Below the pieces are notes generated by a model. That model saw nothing but the letters and a program-made list of their open reading frames with translations. It had not been told where the DNA came from and ran no database searches. This document shows positions 56,280-64,000 of a stretch of DNA of 64,000 nucleotides, piece by piece. The stretch is from Mycolicibacter acidiphilus (GTDB taxonomy: Bacteria; Actinomycetota; Actinomycetes; Mycobacteriales; Mycobacteriaceae). Made by a program: the position numbers and the translations under genes. Every line of letters starts with the position of its first letter. The first letter of the stretch is position 1. The stretch spans positions 124,001 through 188,000 of the forward strand of contig NZ_JAHCLR010000003.1 in assembly GCF_018455725.1 (NCBI RefSeq). The letters run 5' to 3'.

Positions 56280-57137
56280 ATGGACGATTACCTGCGCCGC
56301 CACGACGGCGTCATCACCCGCATCCAGGCGCTCGAATGCGGCCTCAGTAGATCCGGCATCAGCCGCCGGGTGCGATCCGGGAGGTGGCGACGGGTCGGGC
56401 CCGGCGTGTACTTCGTCGACGACCGGCCGTTCACCATCGCCGCACGCATTCGGGCAGCGGTGTGGGGGTACGGTCCGGACGCCGTCGCCAGCGGCCTGGC
56501 CGCCGCCTTCTGGCACGGTCTGATCAGCACCGCGCCGAAGCCCATGGAGGTCACCGTGCCCCGCAACTCGCACGGTCGATCGCGTCCGGGTGCAAGGGTT
56601 CGGCGTCGGGATCTGCTGCCCGCCGACATCACCGAGTGCGACGGACTGCGCGTCACGGGTCTGGCCCTGACGGTCATCGAAGCGGCGGCCCGGCGCGGCG
56701 GCGGACCCAAGGTGCTGGACACCGCCCTGCAACGCCACACCGAACTGCCGCAGCTGTGGCGGGCGCACATGCGCAACACCGGCCGCTATGGGTCGCCGAC
56801 TGCCCGCCGGATGTTGCAGGCGGCGGAGACCGGCGCGCGATCAGCTGCGGAGCGGTTGCTGGTACAACTCCTGACCCGCGCGGGTATCACCGGTTGGGTG
56901 GCCAACTACCCGGTCGGCGGGTACCGGGTCGACGTCGCATTCCCCGACAGCAAGGTCGCGATCGAGATCGACGGCTACGCCTTCCACAGCAGTGCCGCCG
57001 ACTTCCAGAACGACCGTACTAGGCAGAACACGATCACCCTGGCCGGCTGGACGGTGCTGCGCTTCACCTGGCTGGACCTGACGGAGAACCCGGAGCGAGT
57101 CCTCACCGAGATCCGTCGTGCGATTTCGGCGCGTTAG
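56280..57137 (+). CDS. AbiEi-type N-terminal domain fused to DUF559 nuclease-like domain
   Basis: 285 aa. The N-terminal 60 residues (RHDGVITRIQALECGLSRSGISRRV, then WRRVGPGVYFV) are the winged-helix domain seen in AbiEi antitoxins. The C-terminal part (about 185-280) has AIEIDGYAFHSSAADFQNDRTRQN and LRFTWLDL, the DUF559/Vsr-like restriction-fold motif. No toxin gene follows, so it is probably a stand-alone protein of the large mycobacterial DUF559 family. Its final codons and TAG lie in palindrome copy E. It overlaps the convergent transporter gene by 35 bp. Confidence 0.85.
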   Translation: MDDYLRRHDGVITRIQALECGLSRSGISRRVRSGRWRRVGPGVYFVDDRPFTIAARIRAAVWGYGPDAVASGLAAAFWHGLISTAPKPMEVTVPRNSHGRSRPGARVRRRDLLPADITECDGLRVTGLALTVIEAAARRGGGPKVLDTALQRHTELPQLWRAHMRNTGRYGSPTARRMLQAAETGARSAAERLLVQLLTRAGITGWVANYPVGGYRVDVAFPDSKVAIEIDGYAFHSSAADFQNDRTRQNTITLAGWTVLRFTWLDLTENPERVLTEIRRAISAR

Positions 57138-58104
57138 GGCCCGCTGAGCGGGACGCAGCGCGCCGAAATCGCAGGGCGGCGGCGACCACGACGATCCCCC
57201 AGGCGGCCAGTGCGTCCCAGAAGAACACCAGTGACACCGTGCCCATCGACGGTCGGCCCACCTCGGCGGCCATCGCGTCGGTGGCCACCGAGTACATGCC
57301 CAGCGGGAACACCAGCGCCCACCACACCCCGGTGTATTGCAGCACCGCCGGCCGCTGGTTGACCCGGTGCAGTACGAAGTAGATCAGCGGCGCGATCCAC
57401 AGGCTGGCCACCACCCAGGTCACCTCGGTGACCGCCCGCACCGGGCCGGCCAGCCAGTCCGGTGACACCGCATGGATCCGGTCGCCGGCGAGCGTGGCGA
57501 TCGCCAGCGCCCCCATCAGGATCCAGTCGTCCGGCTGGAAGCCCTCCCGGTCGGTGCGTTCGATCACGGTGCGCCACAGGATCAGCCAGGTCATCAGCCC
57601 GTACACGCACAGCGCCAGCACCCACGCCGGCACGGCCACCGCCAGCCAGCCCGACGCGCCGGTGCGCGCCGCGACCTGCGCGGCGATGATCGCCAGCCCC
57701 GACGTGCCGACGCTGGCCAGCTCCCAGGCGCCGTGCGCGTGAGCGCGTAGCTGCGCCCAGGTTCGGGATCTCATGGCGCGCACCGTCAGCCAGGCCAGCG
57801 TCAGCCACGCCGCCAGCGCCAGTACCCCCAGCCCGCGCACCACCACCGGGTGGGCGACCAACCGCGAGTCCAGTACGGCGCAGGCCGCGACGAACGTGAA
57901 CAGTCGCAGCGTGACGTCGGGGGCGTGCAGGTCCCAGGCCGGCCGCCGGGCCAGCACCAGCACCACCAGCACCGCCAGCAGCGCCGTCGCCAGCACCCCC
58001 AGGGCGTCGCTGATCCACGGGTAGTGGTGGTTGCGCGCGGCGATCGACAGGATCCCGGTCGCCATCACCGCGGCGAACACGTCCGGCTGCGGGCGCGGCG
58101 TCAC
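57103..58104 (-). CDS. TehA/SLAC1-like tellurite-resistance/dicarboxylate transporter family protein
   Basis: 333 aa with about ten hydrophobic helices from residue 10 to 310 ([16 protein letters not shown] at the start, [17 protein letters not shown] and [14 protein letters not shown] near the end), the TDT fold. The transported anion is unknown. GTG 58104 overlaps the P450 stop by four bases. The cytoplasmic tail after LRF is encoded by palindrome copy E. Confidence 0.85.
   Translation of the reverse strand: MTPRPQPDVFAAVMATGILSIAARNHHYPWISDALGVLATALLAVLVVLVLARRPAWDLHAPDVTLRLFTFVAACAVLDSRLVAHPVVVRGLGVLALAAWLTLAWLTVRAMRSRTWAQLRAHAHGAWELASVGTSGLAIIAAQVAARTGASGWLAVAVPAWVLALCVYGLMTWLILWRTVIERTDREGFQPDDWILMGALAIATLAGDRIHAVSPDWLAGPVRAVTEVTWVVASLWIAPLIYFVLHRVNQRPAVLQYTGVWWALVFPLGMYSVATDAMAAEVGRPSMGTVSLVFFWDALAAWGIVVVAAALRFRRAASRSAGPNAPKSHDGSR
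57122..57170. repeat. Dispersed palindrome, copy E
   Basis: Arms at 57122-57133 and 57159-57170. It codes on both strands: for the end of the DUF559 protein (AISAR plus TAG) on the plus strand and for about 17 residues near the transporter's C-terminus on the minus strand. Confidence 0.92.
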
Positions 58105-59321
58105 GTCAGCTCCACCGTCAGGTGCCGGATCCCGGTGTGCCGGTTGCTGCGGGTCCACTCCACCGGCCCCACCACGTTCACCTCGGTGAAGCGGGTGAAC
58201 AGCTCCTCATAGAGCACCCGCAGTTCCAGGCGGGCCAGGTGCGAGCCGAGGCAGAAGTGCGCGCCGTGCCCGAACCCGATGTGCGGATTGGGTTTACGGG
58301 TGACGTCGAATTCGTCGGCCCGCTCGAAGACCGCCGAGTCGCGGTTCGCCGAACCCTCCCACACCAGAACCTTGTCCCCGGCCGCGATCGAACATCCGCC
58401 CAGCACGGTGTCCCTCGTGGCGGTGCGGCGTTTCGACGGCGACGGCGTGGTGTACCGGATGACCTCCTCGACCGCGGTGCCCAGCAACCCGAAATCGCCA
58501 CGCAGCAAAGCTAATTGCGAAGGGCTCTCGGCCAGTGCCAGCAGCCCGCCGCTGATCGCGTTGCGGGTGGTCTCGGCGCCGGCCGAGAACAGCAACTGGA
58601 AGAACAGGTACACCTCCAGATCGCTCAAAACCGGGTCCGTCGAATTGGCCACCACCGAGAGCATGTCGTCGGTCGGTGCGGCACGTTTACTCGCGATCAG
58701 ATCACGGCCGAACGCGTACACCCGGTTGCCGGCGTCTTCGATCGACAGCCGCGGCATGGTCGCCGACCGGGAGCCGCGGAAGTCGAAGGTCGGCTCGATC
58801 GCCTCGAACAGCCAGTGCCGGTCGGCTTCGGGCACGCCGAGCAGAATGCAGATCATCTGCATCGGCAACTCGGCGGCGATGTCGACGACGAAATCGAAAG
58901 GCGTAGAAGGCCTCGCGGCGTCCAGCAGCACACCGGCCCGTCGGCGCAGGTCCTCCTCGACCCGGCGGATCATCCGCGGGGTGAGCCCGGAGCTGACCAG
59001 CTTGCGGATCTCGGCGTGCCGCGGGTCGTCCATCATGTTCAGGATCTGCCCGGCGACCGGCAGGTCCTGCAGCACGGTGCCGCCGTAAGCCCGGGAACCA
59101 CCGGTCACCGACGAATAGGTGTCGGCGTCGCGCAGCACTTCCAGACAATCCCGGTACCCCGCCACCGACCAGAAGCCGTCGCCGTCCGGGGTGTGCTCGG
59201 TCGCCGGGTGCCAATACACCGGGGCCACCCGGCGGTGCAGCGCAAACAGTTGGTGCGGGAACCCGTCGGCGAAATTGTCCAGGTCGGTGAGGTCGACGTC
59301 AGCCAAATCCCGGACGGTCAT
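58101..59321 (-). CDS. cyp126: Cytochrome P450, CYP126-like
   Basis: 406 aa P450. The heme-cysteine loop [18 protein letters not shown] lies near residue 350, the I-helix is [13 protein letters not shown] and the E-x-x-R is near EVIRYTTPS upstream of KRRTATRD. The gene lies between purB and the purC region, which is where CYP126 (Rv0778) is in M. tuberculosis; that is the basis for the symbol. The physiological substrate is unknown. It is coupled to the downstream transporter. Confidence 0.85.
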   Translation of the reverse strand: MTVRDLADVDLTDLDNFADGFPHQLFALHRRVAPVYWHPATEHTPDGDGFWSVAGYRDCLEVLRDADTYSSVTGGSRAYGGTVLQDLPVAGQILNMMDDPRHAEIRKLVSSGLTPRMIRRVEEDLRRRAGVLLDAARPSTPFDFVVDIAAELPMQMICILLGVPEADRHWLFEAIEPTFDFRGSRSATMPRLSIEDAGNRVYAFGRDLIASKRAAPTDDMLSVVANSTDPVLSDLEVYLFFQLLFSAGAETTRNAISGGLLALAESPSQLALLRGDFGLLGTAVEEVIRYTTPSPSKRRTATRDTVLGGCSIAAGDKVLVWEGSANRDSAVFERADEFDVTRKPNPHIGFGHGAHFCLGSHLARLELRVLYEELFTRFTEVNVVGPVEWTRSNRHTGIRHLTVELT

Positions 59322-59327
59322 GGGCGG

Positions 59328-60752
59328 CTAGAGGATCGCGCCGGGGGTGTAGGCCGCCGCCGCCGGATAGGCGGCCACCAGTTCGGCCACCGCCGCGGTC
59401 ACCGTGTCCACCTGATTGCCGGCCGCCCCGGTGAACGCCGCCCGGTCGGCCACCGCCGCATCGAGTGCGGCGCGGTCCAGCGGCAGCCGGTCATCGGCGG
59501 CCAGCCGGTCCAGCAGGTCGGGTTCGGCGCCGCGTTCCCGCATCGCCAGCGCGACGGCCACCGCGTGCTCCTTGATCACCTCGTGAGCGGTTTCGCGGCC
59601 CACCCCGGCGCGCACCGCGGCCATCAGCACCTTGGTGGTGGCCAGGAACGGCAGGTAGCGGTTCAGCTCCCGGTCGATCACCGCCGGGTAGGCGCCGAAC
59701 TCGTCGAGCACGGTCAGGAACGTCTCGATCTGGCCGTCCAGAGCGAAGAACGCATCCGGCAGCGCCACCCGGCGCACCACCGAGCAGAACACGTCACCCT
59801 CGTTCCACTGGGCGCCGGCCAGTTCGGCGGCCATCGATGCATAGCCGCGCAGCACCACCTGCAGGCCGTTGACCCGCTCGCAGCTGCGGGTGTTCATCTT
59901 GTGCGGCATCGCCGACGAGCCGACCTGTCCGGGCGCGAACCCCTCGGTGGCCAGTTCGTGGCCGGCCATCAGCCGGATGGTGTGGGCCAGCGACGACGGC
60001 CCGGCGCCGAGTTGCACCAGCGCGGAGAGCACGTCGTGGTCCAGCGACCGCGGGTACACCTGCCCGACGCTGGTCAGCACCGCATCGAATCCCAGGAACT
60101 CAGCCACGGAACGTTCCAGCTGAGCCAGTTTCCCGGCGTCCCCGCCGAGCAGGTCCAGCATGTCCTGGGCGGTGCCCATCGGGCCCTTGATACCGCGCAG
60201 CGGGTAACGCTCCAGCAGCTCGGACACCCGGCGCAACGCGATCAGCGTCTCCTGCGCGGCCGAGGCGAACCGCTTACCCAGTGTGGTGGCCTGCGCGGCG
60301 ACGTTGTGGCTGCGTCCGGCCATCACCAAGTCGCGGTATTCGACGGCGTGCCGGGTCAGCCGGGCCAGCACCGCCACCGTGTGGTCGTGCACCAGCTGCA
60401 GCGACTGGCGGACCTGCATCTGCTCGACGTTCTCGGTGAGGTCTCGGCTGGTCATGCCCTTGTGCACGTGCTCGTGGCCGGCGAGCGCGTTGAACTCCTC
60501 GATGCGGGCCTTGACGTCGTGGCGGGTGACCCGCTCGCGGGCGGCGATCGAGTCCAGGTCGACCTGATCGAGCACCCGCTCGTAGTCGGCGATGACGGCC
60601 GGACCGGCGGCGCCTTCCACCCCCAACTCCGCCTGGGCGCGCAGCACCGCCAGCCACAGCCGGCGCTCGGCACGGATTTTCGCCTCCGGAGACCAGATCT
60701 CGACCATGGCGGTGCTGGCGTAGCGGGACGCCAGGACGTTGGGGATGCTCAC
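59328..60752 (-). CDS. purB: Adenylosuccinate lyase PurB
   Basis: 474 aa. It cleaves SAICAR to AICAR and adenylosuccinate to AMP. The fumarase-superfamily signature GSSAMPHKMNT is near residue 283 and HKGMTSRDLTEN near 98 carries an active-site His region. It precedes the P450 gene by 6 bp. Confidence 0.96.
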   Translation of the reverse strand: MSIPNVLASRYASTAMVEIWSPEAKIRAERRLWLAVLRAQAELGVEGAAGPAVIADYERVLDQVDLDSIAARERVTRHDVKARIEEFNALAGHEHVHKGMTSRDLTENVEQMQVRQSLQLVHDHTVAVLARLTRHAVEYRDLVMAGRSHNVAAQATTLGKRFASAAQETLIALRRVSELLERYPLRGIKGPMGTAQDMLDLLGGDAGKLAQLERSVAEFLGFDAVLTSVGQVYPRSLDHDVLSALVQLGAGPSSLAHTIRLMAGHELATEGFAPGQVGSSAMPHKMNTRSCERVNGLQVVLRGYASMAAELAGAQWNEGDVFCSVVRRVALPDAFFALDGQIETFLTVLDEFGAYPAVIDRELNRYLPFLATTKVLMAAVRAGVGRETAHEVIKEHAVAVALAMRERGAEPDLLDRLAADDRLPLDRAALDAAVADRAAFTGAAGNQVDTVTAAVAELVAAYPAAAAYTPGAIL

Positions 60753-60794
60753 GGATGGCTACCCTATCGCGGCCTGGAACGCGTGCCCGGCCGG

Positions 60795-62522
60795 TCAGCT
60801 GCCCAGATCGGCAAGACCGTCCTTGCCGGGTGTGCCGTCGCTGCCGCCGTTGGTGCCGTTCGCACCGGCCAGTCCGTCAGGTCCGCCGAGGCCGCCGTTG
60901 CCGCCTGCACCGTCGCCGTTGGGGCCGACCTGCCCGCCGTTACCGCCGTTGCCGCCGATCCCGGGGTTGCCGCTGTCGCTGCCGCCGTTGCCACCGTTGC
61001 CGCCGGCACCGCCGGAGGTGGTGGTGCTGCCGGCCCCACCGTCGCCGCCGTTGCCGCCCTGCCCGACCAGCGGGCTACCCCCGCTGGAGCCGCCGACAAC
61101 CCCGCTGATGCCGTTGCCGCCGTTGCCACCGTTACCGCCGACGCCGCCGTGCCCGCCGTTCCCGGCGCCGCCGTCGCCACCGTCGCCACCGCGACTGCCG
61201 AAGACCGCACCGAAACCGTTGCTGCCGTTGCCACCGTTGCCGCCGACACCGCCGTCGCCGCCGGTTCCGCCGTGTGCGTCACCGCCGAGGCCACCGGTGC
61301 CGCCCTGGCTGGCGCCCTGGTCGACGCCGCCGAAGATGTTGGGCACGTTGCCCCGGCCGCCGGCCGCACCGTCACCACCGGCACCACCGTTGCCGCCGGT
61401 GCCACCGTCGCCGGCGCCACCACCGCCACCACCGCCTCCACCGCCGTGGGCGGCCGGGAACGTCAGGTCACCATCGCCGATGGCATATTGCCCCCCGGCA
61501 CCACCCTGCCCAGCGGTGCCGCCGCCGCTGACCCCGCCGTCCCCGCCCGCGCCGCCGACCCCGGCGTGGCCGGCACCCAGACCGGAACCACCCCCGTAGC
61601 CGCCGTTGCCACCATGGGCGGCCAGGGCCCCGTCGGTGCCGTCACCACCGGTGCCACCGTTACCGCCGGCGCCGCCGCTGCTGAAGGTGCTGCCGAACAG
61701 GGCGCCACCGCCGCCGTTGCCTCCGTTGCCGCCGATACCCGCGGTCGCACCGGCACCACTGGCGTCGGCACCGTCGCCGCCGTTACCGGCCGCACCGCCA
61801 TGGCCGCCGAAGATCCCGGCCAGCCCGCCGTTGCCGCCGTCGCCGCCGTCGCCGTGGTCAACCCCGGTCAGCCCGGCTCCGCCGTCGCCACCGGCGCCGC
61901 CGTTGCCGCTGAGGTGCCCGCCGGCCCCGCCGTCACCGCCGTTGCCGCCGTCGAACCCGCTACCGCCGTTGCCACCGTTGCCGAACAGCGACGCCGAACC
62001 GCCGTCACCGCCGTTCATGGCCGCACCGTCGGTGTCGGTGGCCGCGGTGTAGCTGAAGCCGTTGCCGCCGTTGCCGAAGAGGTATCCACCGTCGCCACCG
62101 TCGGGATCGGCGGCGGTGCCGTCGGCGCCGTTGCCGATCAGCGCACCCAGGCCGGCGTCGGCGGCGGCGGCGTTGGCCTGCTGATCGAACCAGTCACCGA
62201 AGGTGGTGCCGATCCAGTTGCCTTCCAGCCAGGTGTTGAGGTCGTGCATCTCGGCCAGGAACGACGGGTCGATCTTAGCGATGTCGTCGACCGCGCCGGT
62301 CAGAGCCGTCACAAGATCACCCGGGTCGACCGCCGCGGACCCCGCGGTCGGGTCGATGCCGAACAGCGGGTCGAGCAGGTCGGCAAAGGCATCGACGTCG
62401 GCGTGGGCGGTCGGCGTAATCGCCGGCGAGGCGAGGCCGAACGCCACGATCGCAGCCGTCGACACCCCCAGGGCAGCCGCCCGGTTGCGGCGGTGCGACG
62501 TCGTTTTACGCGGGCCTGTCAT
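60795..62522 (-). CDS. PGRS repeat protein without a PE domain, second copy type
   Basis: 575 aa. The start is basic (TSHRRNRAAALG), then come a hydrophobic core and TAHAD, a Sec signal peptide with an AxA cleavage site. A unique region (DVDAFADLLDPLFGIDPTAG, then LNTWLEGNWIGTTFGDW) is followed by about 400 residues of GGxGG repeats. ATG 62522 has GGAGG 8 bases upstream. It has the same plan as the protein at 38053-42156 but little module-level similarity. It lies between purB and pntB. Confidence 0.9.
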   Translation of the reverse strand: MTGPRKTTSHRRNRAAALGVSTAAIVAFGLASPAITPTAHADVDAFADLLDPLFGIDPTAGSAAVDPGDLVTALTGAVDDIAKIDPSFLAEMHDLNTWLEGNWIGTTFGDWFDQQANAAAADAGLGALIGNGADGTAADPDGGDGGYLFGNGGNGFSYTAATDTDGAAMNGGDGGSASLFGNGGNGGSGFDGGNGGDGGAGGHLSGNGGAGGDGGAGLTGVDHGDGGDGGNGGLAGIFGGHGGAAGNGGDGADASGAGATAGIGGNGGNGGGGALFGSTFSSGGAGGNGGTGGDGTDGALAAHGGNGGYGGGSGLGAGHAGVGGAGGDGGVSGGGTAGQGGAGGQYAIGDGDLTFPAAHGGGGGGGGGGAGDGGTGGNGGAGGDGAAGGRGNVPNIFGGVDQGASQGGTGGLGGDAHGGTGGDGGVGGNGGNGSNGFGAVFGSRGGDGGDGGAGNGGHGGVGGNGGNGGNGISGVVGGSSGGSPLVGQGGNGGDGGAGSTTTSGGAGGNGGNGGSDSGNPGIGGNGGNGGQVGPNGDGAGGNGGLGGPDGLAGANGTNGGSDGTPGKDGLADLGS

Positions 62523-62642
62523 GGCGGACCTCCGGAGATAAGAACAGCTATCTATGCGGATGGCCACGCTAACGAAGCAGAACGGTGCCTATCAATCTGA
62601 GACAGACCTATTCAGACGCTTTGCAGGAAACCCTACCCAGCC

Positions 62643-64000
62643 TTACAGCGCGTGCAGGATGTCCTCGACGCGGTCCTTGGCGTCGCCGAACAGCATCGCC
62701 GAGTTCTGCCGGAAGAACAGCGGGTTCTGCACGCCGGCGTAACCCGACGCCATCGAGCGTTTGAAGACGATGACGTTGTCGGCGTCCCACACCGTCAGCA
62801 CCGGCATACCGGCGATCGGGCTGGACGGGTCTTCGGCTGCCGCCGGATTAACGGTGTCGTTGGCGCCGATCACCAGCACCACCGAGGTGTCACCGAAGTC
62901 GTCGTTGATCTCGTCCATCTCCAGCACGATGTCGTAGGGCACCTTGGCCTCGGCCAGCAGCACGTTCATGTGGCCGGGCAGTCGGCCGGCGACCGGGTGG
63001 ATGCCGAACCGGACCTTGACGCCGCGGTCCCGCAGCTTGCGGGTCAGCTCGGCGACCCCGTACTGGGCCTGCGCCACGGCCATGCCGTAGCCGGGGGTGA
63101 TGATCACCGAGTCGGCACCGGCGAGCAGTTCCGCCACGCCTTCGGCGGTGATCTCGCGGTGCTCGCCGTAGTCCTTGTCCTCGGCGGGCCCGGCCTCGAT
63201 GCCGAAGCCGCCGGCGATCACCGAGATGAACGACCGGTTCATCGCCTTGCACATGATGTAGGACAGGTAGGCACCCGAGGAGCCGACCAGGGCGCCGGTG
63301 ATGATCAGCAGGTCGTTGCTCAACAGGAAGCCCGACGCCGCCGCGGCCCAACCGGAGTAGCTGTTGAGCATCGACACGACCACCGGCATGTCGCCGCCGC
63401 CGATGGACGCCACCAGGTGCCAGCCCAGCGCCAGCGCCAGCACGGTCACCAGGATCAGCAGCCACAGCGTCGGCTCCTGCACGAACCACACGGTCAGCGC
63501 CAGGAACGCCACCAGGGCGCCGATGTTGAGGAAGTTCTTCCCCGGCAGCATCAGCGGGTTGGACTTCATCCGCCCGGACAGCTTCAGGTTGGCCACGATC
63601 GAGCCGGTGAAGGTCACCGCACCGATGAACACGCCGATGAACACCTCGGCGGAGTGGATGCCCAGCAGACCCTGGGCGTCCAGGGCGCGCGCCTCGCTGC
63701 CGCACGGGCAGGCCTCGACGTGCAGGTAGCCGTTCCAGCCGACCAGCACCGCGGCCAGGCCGACGAACGAGTGCAGCAGCGCGATCAGCTCCGGCATGCC
63801 GGTCATCTCGACGACCTTGGCGCGCCACAGGCCGATCGCAGCGCCGATCACGGTGGCGCCGATCAGCAGCGACAGCGCCACCGGGCTCAGCCCGCCGTGG
63901 GCGGCGAGTGCGATGGTCGCGACCAGCGCCACGGTCATGCCAGCGATGCCGAAGCTGTTGCCGGCCTTGGACGTCTCGTGCTTGCTCAGTCCGGCCAGCG
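62643..64000 (-). CDS. pntB: NAD(P) transhydrogenase subunit beta PntB (5' end outside window)
   Basis: At least 452 aa of the beta subunit of the proton-translocating transhydrogenase, which moves hydride between NADH and NADP+. The membrane domain comes first ([23 protein letters not shown], and [22 protein letters not shown]). The C-terminal NADP(H)-binding domain III has [43 protein letters not shown] and [14 protein letters not shown]. The frame continues through the right edge, so the N-terminus is missing. Confidence 0.95.
   Translation of the reverse strand, partial: LAGLSKHETSKAGNSFGIAGMTVALVATIALAAHGGLSPVALSLLIGATVIGAAIGLWRAKVVEMTGMPELIALLHSFVGLAAVLVGWNGYLHVEACPCGSEARALDAQGLLGIHSAEVFIGVFIGAVTFTGSIVANLKLSGRMKSNPLMLPGKNFLNIGALVAFLALTVWFVQEPTLWLLILVTVLALALGWHLVASIGGGDMPVVVSMLNSYSGWAAAASGFLLSNDLLIITGALVGSSGAYLSYIMCKAMNRSFISVIAGGFGIEAGPAEDKDYGEHREITAEGVAELLAGADSVIITPGYGMAVAQAQYGVAELTRKLRDRGVKVRFGIHPVAGRLPGHMNVLLAEAKVPYDIVLEMDEINDDFGDTSVVLVIGANDTVNPAAAEDPSSPIAGMPVLTVWDADNVIVFKRSMASGYAGVQNPLFFRQNSAMLFGDAKDRVEDILHAL

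Noticed and set aside
58515-62600. Very long plus-strand open frame through P450, purB and the second PGRS gene
   Set aside because: It runs antisense to three well-supported genes and has no domain pattern; high GC leaves such frames open.

Overview
The window is high-GC DNA from a slow-growing-type mycobacterium. The evidence is a mycothiol gene (mshD), PE and PPE genes, an EsxM/EsxN-like pair of the ESX-5 class, PGRS glycine-rich proteins and lmeA, with many GTG starts and 4-base overlaps. From 18.6 kb to 60.8 kb the gene order follows, in mirror image, my recollection of the M. tuberculosis Rv0819-Rv0777 segment. I could not align it to any genome, so the species is not assigned.

Layout. 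(1) 1-4.7 kb: a minus-strand phosphate importer operon pstS-pstC-pstA-pstB followed by a second, truncated pstS, with a PHO-box-like site upstream. (2) 4.7-18.4 kb: an accessory island between pst and mshD. It holds a divergent methyltransferase/flavin monooxygenase pair, three tandem PPE genes, two small exported proteins, an MFS transporter, a PE-PPE-PPE cluster, a 55-bp tandem repeat array, a membrane Ser/Thr kinase and an EsxM/EsxN-like pair. (3) 18.6-27.9 kb: a conserved core of mshD, an OmpR-type regulator, lmeA, thiX, a poly-cysteine leader peptide with the DUF4395-cysA2-sseC sulfur genes, a nitrobindin-like protein, wrbA-marR, pabC, ygfZ and a DUF3073 gene. (4) 27.9-43.3 kb: purine synthesis on the minus strand. 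One tight run is purL, a membrane hydrolase, an epoxide-hydrolase-like protein, a sterol-carrier protein, purF and purM; purQ and purS form a second unit. An aminopeptidase, a HAD hydrolase and a 1367-residue PGRS protein lie between them. (5) 43.3-45.3 kb: a three-gene cassette resembling a mycobacteriophage lysis module (GH25-type lysozyme, unknown protein, lysin-B-like esterase). (6) 45.4-64 kb: a metallo-hydrolase, FAD dehydrogenase, deacetylase-like protein, glutathione-peroxidase-like enzyme, a frameshifted gene, ptrB-purC, a two-RCK potassium channel with a small membrane partner, an AbiEi/DUF559 protein, a TehA-like transporter with a CYP126-like P450, purB, a second PGRS protein and the 3' part of pntB.

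The genes form several functional groups. Seven purine genes (purM, F, L, Q, S, C, B) cover much of IMP synthesis and the step to AMP. The cysteine-sensing leader fits the sulfurtransferase operon behind it. The Pst operon beside ESX-5-type substrates fits the reported link between phosphate starvation and ESX-5 secretion. The less ordinary signals are a five-copy dispersed palindrome that supplies the C-terminal codons of several genes, the 55-bp array between convergent genes, an exact 588-bp higher-order repeat in the large PGRS gene, and the domesticated lysis cassette.
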